From Sardina pilchardus (Eukaryota; Chordata; Actinopteri; Clupeiformes; Clupeidae): DNA of 64,000 nt. Position numbers and translations under genes: made by a program. This document shows positions 1 through 13,800 of this stretch, one piece after another; the first letter of the stretch is position 1; each line of letters starts with the position of its first letter. Under the pieces are notes generated by a model. It had not been told where the DNA came from. It ran no database searches and saw nothing but the letters and a program-made list of their open reading frames with translations. Location of the stretch: contig NC_085016.1 of assembly GCF_963854185.1 (NCBI RefSeq), positions 27,352,123 through 27,416,122 of the forward strand. The letters are read 5' to 3'.

Positions 1-565
1 GCGCTTCCGGAAAAAAGCCCCAGACTGACCAGACCGCCCACGCTCAGGTAGTGTCTAGGCCAAGAGCTCTCACCTCAGTAGTGTCACAGGTGAGAGATTA
101 GCAAGTGACATATTTACACCCTGCCGGTTCACACCAAGAAAAACAAATGAAACGCGATTCCAATGACGCCATCACCCCTCGAAATTAGTTAGAGGAGGGG
201 GAAAGAGATTAATCTCAGCAGACAAGAATAACAGTGGCTATTACATAAATGGTGTAATTTATAACTTTATGTCACATTAACTGTTTGGATATGCAAAAAC
301 TCATAGATATGTCAGTTTTTTATGCGTGCCCTTAAATTTATGCTAAAAAGATCACGGAGTCATAAAGCCGCCGTAAATCATATGAAGTCTCCTGACAAAA
401 GGGGGAGTCATGCTTTCTTTTCATTAAAATACATGGAGAGTGTTTCAGAACAGACACGGATTATTATTTTTTATGAGTCAAGTTAGTGCACAGGAAGTCC
501 AGCCACACAGCGGGAGAGTATCTGCAAATGCCAGGTACACTCGATGTGTACACGAAGAAACGCGC

Positions 566-691
<126 letters not shown>

Positions 692-726
692 CTAAGAACC
701 CCTTGAAGAAAACATTCATAACGTAC

Positions 727-928
727 CTCTTTGGTGAGTTGGCTGTTCTCGTAGATTTGTTTGATCTCCTCACTGCTAAACTCATTGGAGACGTCCGTAC
801 TGCCATTGCTGTAGCCTGGCATGTCCGGATAACGCCTGTAGTACTGGTTGTACCCGACAGCGATGTCGCTTTCGAACATGGGGTTGTACTTGGTGGCTCT
901 TTCCAGGGACGGCTCGCTCTCGCCATGT
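727..928 (-). CDS. impg2: impg2 exon 16: cytoplasmic tail, penultimate exon
   Basis: Encodes RHGESEPSLERATKYNPMFE and a Tyr-rich stretch (YNQYYRRYPDMPGY), ending QIYENSQLTKE, matching the mammalian IMPG2 tail. The donor GTACGT lies 38 nt from a long GT microsatellite on the coding strand. The closing exon is not found in bases 1-726. Confidence 0.92.
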
Positions 929-1088
929 CTGTCAGGGACAACAACAAAAGGAGCCGCGGCGGGCGGACACCAATTAGCCACCTATTCTGGTACGTGATGG
1001 CAGTGTCCAATGGGCAGCAGAAATGGCCCACAACCCCCCCAACTCCATCCCAAATACACACACACACCCAGACACACACACGCACATG

Positions 1089-1124
<36 letters not shown>

Positions 1125-4100
1125 TGCACATACACACATACACACAAACACAGACACACGCACACATACACACAAAGTCTCCAACTATTTATAACGCTTG
1201 CAGTCTTATCTGCACGTCCAGCCATGGAAAGTCTGACTAGACGATTAGGACTTGACCCCTTCCTCGGTGTGGGGCATTAGAGCTTCTGGGAGGCCTACCG
1301 CCGCGGTGGTGGCGTTTGGTACGTGATGACCCGCAGCTCTGGCGCATTGTGATGTCTCACGCTGAGCTGTTGCATCACTCGCCGACTCGTTAATCTGTTC
1401 CCACTGTGATACAGTGTCCTCTGGAGCTGGCGTTTGTGAGACTCTCCCCTCCGCCCTCTCTCTCTCATTACTCTGCTAGTGAAATGTGCTGGCTGAGCTA
1501 TCACAGTGCGCTAGTCGCAAATGAGCCGCTAATAGCTACACCCTGGACACCCCACTGCGCTCAGTGTGAGGGAGCTGTGTGGCACGGCAGTCCAGAAGAG
1601 GGAGTGGAGGTTTAGGGGACACCAGTCACCGGTGGAACAGCGACTGTTCTCGTCTCCCCTCCAAATGGCCTGAGTTTTTATAGATAGAATGGTCTGGGTT
1701 ATTATGATAGATAGAATAGTCTGGGTTTTGATAGATAGAGCGCAATGAGAATGTTTAAGCCACCAGAAGCATGCATGCCGGACATTGTTGATCCTGACAC
1801 ATCCGGCCGTGTTTAAACACAATCAGGAGTGTTTTGAGACTTTTCAATAAACATGTCCTGATTTGTTATTCAAAATGCAACATGGCTGCCAAATAAGCTC
1901 CAGCACCTCCTGCTGGGTTAAAAAGAGCGTGGGATTTGGCCACACATGCAATAACTTTTTCCTTGGACCCAAACAACGCAGGACAGATCCTCACAACCTG
2001 TCTGTGCTCGTAAGGATGAAGAGGCTTAAGTGACCCATTGACCATGCACACGCAATGTATGCTGTTGAAAACAGGACAAAAGGGGGAAAATCCCGTCCCC
2101 ACCCTCTCGATTCATAAAATCTCCACTCACTATGCAGTGGAATTATCAAATAAAATAGAAAGCTATGAGTCATCAGTTGCAAGGTCATGAATGCCAAGAC
2201 ATCAACTTGGGTGTTCATGGACTCATTAATAATGGATGATTGAGGACTGCTGGATTCGTCTATCTGAATATTTGAAAGGCGCTTAAGAACCACATTACAC
2301 ACAATGACGCTAATGGAATATTTGTCATATTAATATAAGTTTTTTAACATTTATTGTTGGTTTGCAATGTAGCTCCTCATAACAATATCAATCACTGTAT
2401 GTGATTGAAATGTTGATACAGATAAAGTAAATGACTGTCTGGCCATTTCACAGCATTTAATTTGTTCATACACAATGGATAGGTTTCTTAGTCATGCCCT
2501 AGTATCCCTCTGGTTCATTTACAACAACAATCAATTATAAGTAGGCTAATGAATGCTCTGCAGCACTGAACCATTAAATGTATGTAAAAAAAAATTGAGA
2601 TAGAAACTGAGAAAATCGGATGGAAAATTTGTGATGCTATTTTCGACAAAATTGCTCACTACACATAAAACATACAAAAGAAAGGACCTCTTTTTTTAGA
2701 TGTTATCTACCTAAAAACACTTTTTTGTAATTGCTAGTAAACTGAAATGAATTTTACATCCCACAGATCAGAGAGCAACCAATAACAAAACAGTCACAAA
2801 ATACCTTGTGGTAACTGGAAATGTATGTCAATTTGTACATTGTAACATTGTAATTACCCATTTATTATTTTGTGAATATTACAATGATTTGAAATTGCAC
2901 GCATATTCTTGCACAATGTTACATGTGCAAGATAAACTAGGCTGTTAGAAAAATAATGTAAATATGCTTTGCAATATGCAGTAAATACATGAAAATACAT
3001 GAAACTAATTAACAGTAAATAAATGTGATAAAGAACCCAATCAAAATGTACAGCAATTTAGCATAAAATGCAACGAACTTCCACTGAATTGTCATCCTTG
3101 TCACTCTCCTTCGTCTTTGTATACCTCTCTATGGGATGGATATTGATGCAGAGACGAGACAGTAATCACAGCAAATCCCATGCTAATATGCTACTGCTAA
3201 TGCCCCTGCTAATATCTGTGCATTACTGCCTGATCCTTACCTTAGAGGGTCCTCTGAGTCATCCTTGTCATAGTCGTCCCGCAGTGTCCTGGCCAGGAAG
3301 AATACCACGCCTGACGCCACCAACAGGAAGCCGGCCACTGAGGCGATGGCGATGCCAACCACCATGGGCTCGGACACATACTCCTCACAGCGCTCGCCGC
3401 GATACCACCAGTTCTCCCCCACACGACACCTAGAGTGGCCACAGCATGGCAAGTTCAGCTGGAGTAACTGCATCTAGTTTATGCTCTTGTTGTAACAGTA
3501 CAAAATAAAGGACTTGATTTAACTTCTGATACACAAACACACACACTTTAATCTTCGGTAAAAGCACTGCGATTCTTTCCTAGCCTCCTTTTAAGTGTTA
3601 GGCTGCTTATGAGACGAGTGTCTTGTTCTCAGCGGGTGACTTGTTGCTGTTTGCAGCTGCATGTAGCTTTTTTCAAGAGTTCTACCTCCCACTTCCCCTC
3701 GATGCTGTTAACACTCACCTGCAGATGGCCCCCTTGCCGGGGATGATGTCACACTTCCCATCGTTCTGGCAAAAGTCCTCCTGAAGGTCACAGATGCTCT
3801 GGCACGGCAGGCCGTCCACGCTGAAGTAGCCAGGGTCACACACGCACTCCGCCTCGCCGGACCACCGGTTCACCGCACACCTGGAGTACTCGTTACACGC
3901 CTGGAATTTGCATGGGTCTGCCTTGTCACCTGAAGAAGCAAACAGAGGCAAACGACCGATAGAGATCAATCCATGACATGCACCACCGATGACATGAGTG
4001 AGACTTATAGTGTGGAATTCTGCATGTAAATCTGTATTCGACTGAGTTTGTAAAACTATTGGTGGCTTGTTATTACAATGTAATAACACATGATCACCAA

Positions 4101-4859
4101 TTGTACTGTAACTGGTCGAGGTACGGTTGGTCGGAAAGAAACATCAACTTTAGATTTAGTTTTCAGGAAAAGGACAGCAGTGCTGGGTTTACAGTATAAC
4201 TTTGGATCTCGGAGGAATATCAAACACATTTAGGATCAAATCTTAGATCCTCTTCCTGTTTAGAAGCACCTCTTGCTGCGCTGGCATCAAGAAATGCTTG
4301 GACCCTGCTGTGTTTATAAGTCTCTCAAGCTCATAATGATTCAGCAATAATAAGATATGATGAGCTGTCATATTGTGACAGCTACCTGGCTCAGACAGAT
4401 TACCAGAGCCAAGCCAGAGTCCCCAAGGGGAAACAGACAGTGACCACAAATACAGCCAGTGACTCACCAGACTAGCACCAGCGCCCGCCCCCCGCTCAGC
4501 CTCCCAAACAATATGGCGCCTCATGGCACGCACAGACAAAACTCTCTACCCTGGGTGGCAGGTCCTTCAGCGATATGACCCCAAAGATCCTTGATCACTA
4601 ACCTCCACTCCACTCTAACCTCCGTTCCGTTCCTCTCTGATGATCCCTAAACTCTGAGAATCCCTCCCTCCACCCCTCCGTGACTGCCCCTGCTTTCCTT
4701 TCTTCAAAGCTCATCTGAAGACCTTCCAGTTTATTGTGACCTTTCTGTTTTATGAACACTTTTCCTCCTCCACCACTTCCCCCCAAACACTCTTGTTTTG
4801 TTTTGCTTTGACTCTGTAAAGCAAACTTGAGTTTGAGAAAGGTGCTATATAAAAAAAAC

Positions 4860-4890
<31 letters not shown>

Positions 4891-7800
4891 GCAGAGGGTG
4901 GACTCACATTAACTGTCCATGTCACGCACTTGGGCACAGTTTGAGTGAGGGGGCTCTGAGAAAAGCACCATTGTGGAAATACTCTGCTTAAATAACCTGA
5001 TATTAATGATCTTTTACACATGGGGTGATACGTGGTCAAAGCCTTATTCTGAGACACGTTTGGGCAGTTAAGGTGGTTTTATTGAAGCTTATGTTATGAA
5101 ACACCTTTTCACAAGACTGCAATTTTTTGTATAAAAAAATATACAGTAGCCTATATTATACAAAGTGAAATAGAAAATGAAAGTGCCAAATGACACACCT
5201 ACGTTTGTCTGATATTTTGAGATTTGATGCAGTTAACACCCAACATGATGGGTGATGTATTATATGTCAAAATGAATCAATTTCATTCTTTGATAATACC
5301 GCCATTAAATAATAGGCTGCAATGAATTAGGTTACTACTGAGTGTATAGAGGTTGTGTACGACCCATAAATTCCAGTAAGAAACTGGCGGATTAGTGAGC
5401 TGGACTGTGCTGCTGACCTGGACGCTTGACCCCACTTACTCCAGGGGATCTGCACAACCCTCTCACCTCTCAGCACCGTTGTTTGTTTGGCCACTTATGG
5501 GCCTAAGACATACCATTGACAAACACCACACCAACTGGCATTACATTTCTTTGGCAGTCAACCATATCCCACCTTCAAATCCCACATTTCCAAATGTCTG
5601 GTTATTGGTGCAAATGTCTGCTATTGATATTGATCATTCATACAAATATCAGTAACTCATTCACCATACATACAGGCATGGATGACAATGATACAGTTTC
5701 CAGAAAAGGAATGGGCGTGATTACCTGATTCTACATCCAGAGAATATTTGTCAATGGCTAAATTCATGGTTTGATATGCCGTGTTGCAGAAATCCTCCAG
5801 GATGAGGTAGACAACCGTGGTGACTTCATTTCGGACTGGCTTTCCAAATTTCATCCTACTGTTCACAACAACGCTGCCATTCCTGAAGTTGAGGATCTCC
5901 AGGTTCTCAAAGTTGCTCAGGTTAGACTGCAGGTAAGGAACAAGCTGCGGAGAAATGAAGGGCATTAACAACAAAACCGGACGGGAATTAGAAGAGGCTG
6001 AAGGACGTTGCTAATCCCATTCAGTAAAGACATGTAAAGTAAACCTGGTGGTCTGAAGTGCATTGTTAATCTCACATAAAGGCTCATTACTAGGGGTTAA
6101 TACTAATTGGTTTTCAGAAAGTTATTTAAGTGGCTGAGGGATTGAGAGAAACAATGGCTTTTGTAACTTCAGCATGTCAAAGGTGTTACAACCCACCAAA
6201 GAATGACCTAGAGTACTGTACAACCACAAAACACTATACATTAAAGGCCTATCAGAGAACTCTGGCTTGAGAAAGTAGAAGTCCTATCATGGTTTAGTTC
6301 TACCTGTGCAACTAAAACAGGTGATTTCCTGTAACTCAACTACAGTGCTAAAGAGTTAAACTAATACTTTCACTTTTACACAATGATTGAGTGGTTGAAT
6401 GGTTATGTGGTAGGACTTGAGCCGGATTCCCCATGTCTGGGGCCTACTATCTAGCTATATAACATATTTTTAGATGCTTAGCTACTATGTACCCAATCCC
6501 ATTGTGTAACATTCATCCAGTTAGCATGTCTGGAAGTTAGTACCATAATGGACAAATAAGCTAAATCAATCCAGTTGTGTGCCCGCCAATGCACTGATTT
6601 TCCTCATCCAGTGGCATATGAACTGAGAACACAGTCATTTAAAAGACACGAAAACAGAACATCATTACAACCAGATGAGCTATTTTTACAAGCTGATTTA
6701 TGTGAGCAAACACTGTTTTGTTGTGGCTTGTATAGAGACTGTGTCAAAGCTCACTGCCCCCCATTGTCTGAGTGCAAAGCATATCTTACCAGCTCAAGGA
6801 ACCTCTGTTCAAGGGACTTGTACTCAGCAGAGCTCTTGTTGAAAAGATCATCTGAGAACCTCATGTTGGTCACCCTCAGGCTGAAGAACACCATCAGGGC
6901 TTTGCCTGGGTTGATTGGCATGGCAATGCTGGCCATCTCGGTGACATCCATATTATGTGCATCTGGCATAGGTACCTCCATGGTAGTGTCATCTTCAATG
7001 TCGCCAAAGAATATGAGGTCTGAGGCATCATGGGTAATGTTGACAGTGACAGTGGGTTCATGTAGCAGCATCAAAGAGTCATCACCTTCCTCCTCTAAAG
7101 GCTCTGGCTCATCAAAGTAGATGTATGACTCTGTGTCAATGCCATACAGCGGAGTCTCATCGCTGGCCTCCTCCATAATGAGAGGGAACTCAGTGCTTGA
7201 TGGAAAGATGGCCGACGTTTCTTCGTCATCAGGGTTCGTGTCGGATATACGGGTGAAAGGAGACTCCTTCTCTGGAGAGAGTGGGGTGGACTGGGTGGTT
7301 GTGGTGGGCGCTGGGAACGCGGTCGTCACACTCACAGAGATCATCTCATCCTCTGTGAGGTCTTCGTTCGAGATGTCACCAGGGGAACTTTCAGATGTTG
7401 GGAGCTCAATGTCCTTTCCTGTCTCCTCCAAAATCTCAACATCTCCATCCTCCTCAGCAACGTTGTCATCAATAACTATCAGGTCCCCAGTCTCTGGTTG
7501 TTCGTTCGTGTCAAAGTCATGCTCTTCCACAACAACTTCTTCGACGCTAACAGCAGCAGGTAACTCAGCATCATCAGCAACATCTTCAGTGGCCTCTTGG
7601 TCTTCAGATTCAATGGCAGAGGTGTCCTGGAGGATGACCTCCAAAGCTTCCTCACTGTGGCTAGGCTCTGTTACTGCAACCTCTGGAGACTGTTCAATGA
7701 GCACTACCTCAGCTGTAGGAGGTTCCTCAGGGAAAGGTGCGTCGGTTACTGGAAAGTAGATAACCGTTGGCTCGCTTGGATAGTAGTCATCGTACATCCC

Positions 7801-10800
7801 TGAAGATTCCACTGTCTGCATGGAAAGCTCCACGTTCAGTGTTTCCACGGTCCAGCGCACGGGGGCCTGGTCGGTGGTTGTGTACTGTGGGTGAGTGCGG
7901 ATGTCCTGAGTCACTAGTGTGTGTTCCAAAAACGGCTCCTCGATGGCGAAATCGTCTCCCAGTTCTTGCTCTGGTGTTGCCTCCTGCCCTGGTGCATGTG
8001 GAGCCTCCGGCTTTTCCAGGCTCTCACCCGTCACCTCTGAGTCATCTTCGTCCAGCGGGGGTGTTTCTGGCGCCCATGGCCAGACGTCGGGACCCTGCTC
8101 ATCCCCGGAAAACCCAGAGCCCGAGCCAAAGTCATCGGCAACATCTCCCTTTGTAGATGCTGGAGCCAGGGTGAACGAGTCTTCGAGGCTAAGGACGTCG
8201 TTTTCACTGGCCACTTTGCTCTGAGAGCCCATCCATGGGTCATATGGATGGACAGGGTCAAACAGGAAGTCCTCTTTTTTCAGGAAGAGGTCATTGCCAG
8301 CGATGTCCAGCCCATGAACTTCAGGGGGCTTTTCAGCAGCAAGAATGTCGTCCTGGAGAGAGAGAGATAGAGAAACACTATGAAAAGGCAACCATAGTAA
8401 AATCTTGTCTTCAACTGGCAAACATTAGCATTAGGCATTGTGCTGAATAGTCTGTGTGTTTACATAAAAGATCAAGCAAAGTCCATGTGTATATTTTGTC
8501 TGTATTTGCAAAGGAAGAAAGAACATTCCTAGTCCACATGTCTACACACTTCTCCTGATTAGCTTGGAGGCAATGCCTGTTGTCATCTATCAATAAATAG
8601 TATGAGAGAAAAAAAGGAAGACGGGCTTTGAATGCATTGAATCTAAGAATACACACAAGTGGTTCTAGCCAGGGACAAGTTAATCTGACTGCCTTTATCT
8701 CCGCAGTGGAATTTGCAGAGACAATCCTTGGTATGTTCTTCAAGATAAACACTCACATACTAAACACACAATCTCCCATCACAGTGTTTTCCTTCAGATT
8801 TAACCCATCAGCTGTATTCTATGGACACCTACACTGATCCTTCATAAGCAGCAAAGCAGAGATGGTTTGTGGTTAAAAAAAGGAATTACTGGGAAGTATC
8901 TTTTGACTTATACACACAGTCCTGCATAGCTGAATGAAAAGGTCCATGCAGAAGCGTCCTACACACACATGTGAAAAGTCAAAACACTGCGCTTATGGTT
9001 GAAGTGGAACAAATTCTCCTTAACCTCTTCAGTGAATTGCAATGGAAATATTTCCCCCCTTTTCCGGACTAAGAACAGTGGAAAAATCCTACTGGCATGC
9101 AAAAGGAAATAGATTTGCACACAGCAACAGGACTCCCTGCATCTCGTGTGGCTGGCTCCAGATGACTCGGCCTGCTGTTTCGTACACATTCACGAGGATA
9201 AAGAGAAATCAGGAATGGATTTGTGGGATGTCTCAACAGATGAGAATATCTGGCAGCTTGTGCATTAATGCACTTGAGTTGAATTATCCTCATTTCCACA
9301 TTTGCCCTATTAAGGGCCTTTAGCACATGGTATCCTACAGCCATGGAGCTTTTTTTTGCTTTCATTTTTTTTGGTTAACCCAGATGACCAACAACATGAA
9401 GACTCCCTACTAAGCTCTTGCAGTTCATTATGGCAAGCTTTTGTTGTCTTTCATCCTGGCCATCAACAACATAGAAATAAAAAAGTCTGTGAATGCCCTA
9501 CAGGATAACATTAAAAACTCTGTTTGTCAAACGTGACAGAAATAATAATGAATTGACTTCAGATGTTGCCTCCTTATATTGGCCGTAACAGCCATGTGTC
9601 CCTGGGAGAGAGCGAGCCATTACCTGAATGCGAGAGAGAACATATGTTCCCCGATACAGACTCGGACAGTACAAGTCAGCCAAAACAAGATTGTAAATCA
9701 GTTTAATAAGGGACGTGTAAAAAGCGCCAATTTCGTCAAAAGTGAGGGGAAAAACAGAGCCAGTAAATTCTGAAATTATTTGTACATTTCCAGGGCATTT
9801 ATATCTGCCTTTCTAATTAAAGAGCTCACAATGAGGAAAGTGGATCACTTGAGAGCAACATGTGTCATGTGAAATTAAAAACAGATTCCTTTCGATATTG
9901 TGATTGAACCAAACAGTTCGCTTAATACAGCGTATTGAGTTGTGGCTTGTGATTCGCTTCGTGGAAAATAGACTTACATATTTTTTACAGATTATTTTGA
10001 ACTCCACCAGCTGTGCATTGCTCCAATTTCATATCATACCTCAGAACAAAACCTTTCTTTTTTTGCAGGAGTTAACACGTTTAACACATTTAACTGAGAA
10101 TATTATTACACAATTTCATCACACATAACATTTTATCAGTATTTCCACTGGCACTGGGGTGAACTGTAATAAATAAATAAATGGGCAATGCCATCTGCAA
10201 CACTCTGTAGAGGGGAAACTGTATCTGAATTAGAAGGAAGAATGTAGACAGCTGTAGTTCACTCACCAGGTCATTAGAATCAATGGTTCTGCCTGTTGGT
10301 CTGACTGGCAACAATGTCTCCACTGCAAAATACAAGAGTAAAGCAGGTGACATGTTTGAACATCATAACAGGTTACATGACACTGTTCACTTGCATGAAG
10401 GGCTTTTCTGATATATTGCTGCAACACACAATTATTCAAGTTTTGAAGGTTACATCATTTAAGTTTGGTTTTGCCCTTTAACCATGGAAACGACATGTGT
10501 GGTCTGAATTAGACCGTACTTATTTCATAGGGCCTATGAAGGCTGAAATGATAAATGACATTCATAGCCTCTATGCAGCCAATCCAAAACAAATTCACTG
10601 AAGACAGATTTTAAGAGCTGCCTGTACCATTCTCTAGCTGGAGAGAATCCGGGTCCACGTCCAGCGTGGTGTTCCCAATAAAGTTCTCTTTGTGCAGGGC
10701 CTCTGTGATGTAGTTACGGAAGTCTGTGATTGTGTAGACCACCGTGGGTAGCTCATCTGGCTCATGATAGGAGTCTTCCACAAAGTTGGACCGAAGGGTA

Positions 10801-13800
10801 ATGTAGTCCATGGTTTCGTTGCTCAGTCCAGCTCCGTCACCCTCTAGAGTGATTGCATAGTGGACCACCACTCCAAGTCCACTGTAAGACAATAAAGAAA
10901 GTCACATATTGTAAAATATATAATAACAATATAATGTAATACAATATAGCATTATATGAAATATTATGAGACATGTCATATTATGGGTTATGCTAACAGG
11001 GTCAGTAAGTAACCTACAATATGTATAACAGTAGTTTAAGGAAACAGGTATTATTCCATGTGTTCAAAAAACCCTGTGTGAGTGGTGGAAATGCTAACAG
11101 CTTCTTTAATCAATACTACATTAGCAAGTCAATACTACAAGAAACATGTTGACAAAACCTGTATTTGACCTGCACTAGGGCTGTTATGAGACACAAACAT
11201 CTAAAATTGGAAAATTGCTTCCAGAGTAGTTCGATGTTTATGTACACATCTAAAACTTGATGAGAGTTGTATAAGGGCAAGCTTTATCGGAGAATGGAAA
11301 GTAGGCCCTGACCTAGATCGCAAGAGTTATTGTCTTTTTATTTTTGCCACACATTTTTCAACAAGTGTGAAAAAGCCCGGTGAGTTTACGACCAGATCAA
11401 TTTTCTTCTCCCTTGACAGTCAAGCTATCCCTTCAGGTTCTGGCTTTCTGGCAGTGCCATAAAAGGGGCTGCCCGCTAATAGGCTTTACATGACCTACAG
11501 AACAAACTGCCGAGAAAGTAAAGGTGGTTTTAAAAGTCTCGGGGAGCTCGCAACGTGCATTTATCCATGATGCGGTTTTGCCTGCAACCCCAGTGATAAA
11601 CCACGAGAGAATCTGGCGTTGACGATGGTTGACAGCGGAGAAAATTGAGCTTGTCATAAACCTCTCCGTATAATCCCATCACGGTCGGCAGCTGGCCCCC
11701 TCAGTCAGCAAAGGACTTATCCAATTTAAAGAGTGATTGACCATAGTAAGCCATTAGCATATGTGGCAGAGGCCAAACAAGCCCATAATGGCTAAAAACA
11801 AGGTGCCTCGATTTCGACTACGGCTTTGTCACACCTTTAAGTCTCATTCTGGATGAGAGATATACAGTAATAGTGGGGCAACTTGGTCGTGCTTGTATAA
11901 ACGTTTCGGAGGCTTGTAGTACTTGAGGCCATTAAAAGTGTGGGCTTTGAGAGGGTGAGACAGAGAGGTTGACTCCTTTGGCTTGTCCCTGCCAGATGCA
12001 GTCACATGTATTTCCCATCATGTGAGAGGAGGGGACGTGCTTTTGGGGGGTTTTGCAGCTGCAGAATAGAGGAGGTTGGGAAAAGATGCTACTACTGCAA
12101 GCGGACGGATTTATCGCACTCTAGTGCGACTTCACACACAGCACAGGTATTTGCCTTGCCCGTTTGGCCAGTTCAACATGCTCCAGATTGTATTTTATGG
12201 CCTTTTCAGGTTTTCCTCCACTTTTTCATAGTCACCGAACTGAGAAGGTTATTACTCACTCTTAACTGCCAACAGTTAAATGTAGATATTTAGTAGTGAG
12301 CTCATTATGTAGGTCAAACTTTGATTTCAGAATGGGGACAAATACTTACCCTTGGATATCCTTCTGTGGCCTTTTAAAAAGAGAATCACGAGAGAGAGAG
12401 ACAGAGAGAGTGAAATCCACTGTAAATCACACAGATTTTCCCTAAGCCAATTTTCTCATTAAATTGTGTTTTATAGACTAGAATACCTGAGTTAGAAAGT
12501 TGATGAAACTTACCTGAATTCGAGCACAAACACACTCTTGAAACCAGGAAGTCGCTCAAATGCATCCTCAATCTAGATATTGAAGAGGATATACGCTATT
12601 ATTATTAGCCAGAAGAATGCACAATAGTCAGGCTGCAAAAACAGCAAGTAACAAGCAACAGAAAGACAACATTACCTTTGAGGGCAATACATGCATATTG
12701 TTATGACAAGATGGAACGGCATGACATTTTATATACAATGTACATGCTTGCATTTTTAGAGATCAATTCATCATTTTTTTGTAATCTGACAGAAATGTAA
12801 CTGTGTAAGAGGCCCTCTTTGGTCAGAGGTCATCTGAGTGATCAAGTCAAACCAAACCAGATCAAACCAAACTGAATCAAGCACCTACTTTACACAGTTA
12901 GAGATTCAAGCTGTCCAAATGTGGATTTACACTGAAATCTGCTCTGTTAAAACGAGAGACCATCCACATCCAATGACCCATCTCATAATATATTACAGGA
13001 AAATCATCATGCAATCAATCACACACTAATGTTTCTCTTTCCTCTCTCCCATTTTTTGTACAGGGGATTTTACCATCGTTTTGTCAAGGGTCAAAAAGCT
13101 CATCATTGGTTGGCGCCTGCCTTTCCCCTGTACACCAATCCCTGAAAGTCCCAACTCCTATTCAGATACCACCTGCTATTTGTTCTGGGTCTGACTGATT
13201 CATATGCTCGACATTTCCTTCACAAAAGTTCTCGGCTATGATATAAAACTAAGACACTGAGGCTGCCAGAGAGAGAGAGCGAGAGAGAAGGAGCACACAA
13301 GAGCACGATGGCAACTTCCAGCGATGGGAATACACTTAGTGTTTCCAGGCTGCAGAGACCTTCCCAGAGTCTGTCACTCGCAGCTTTGCAAATGTAACTT
13401 ATGGTAACTGCTGCACTCAGTGCTCTCTCCGAGTTCCAGTAATCCCTCTTCCTGCTTTGTCCACAGTGTATTTACCTGACAGATCATTTTTAAAAATGCG
13501 ACAACGAAAATAAATAAATAAAAATGACCACTGTCATTTTTTTTTCATTTGCCTTTCAATGTGTGCCAAACAAAAGACACTATGGAATCGTTTTAGAGCT
13601 AAGCTTGCACAACCTGCTTCCTCTAAGTTCAAATGGAGACAACAGAAGTGGATGGAGAGGTCAAGAGACAACACAGGGAGAAGAGCAAAAGCAGAACGGT
13701 AACAGAAGAGAGAGAAAACAGGAGATGGAGAAACAAGGCTCCCATCCCATCCCATCCCATCCCACCTTCTGTGTAAACTGGTCTGCCAGCCGCTGGTAGA

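Noticed and set aside
6575..8224. Plus-strand open frames over the mucin-like impg2 exon
   Set aside because: Antisense shadows of exon 12; no splice or similarity support.
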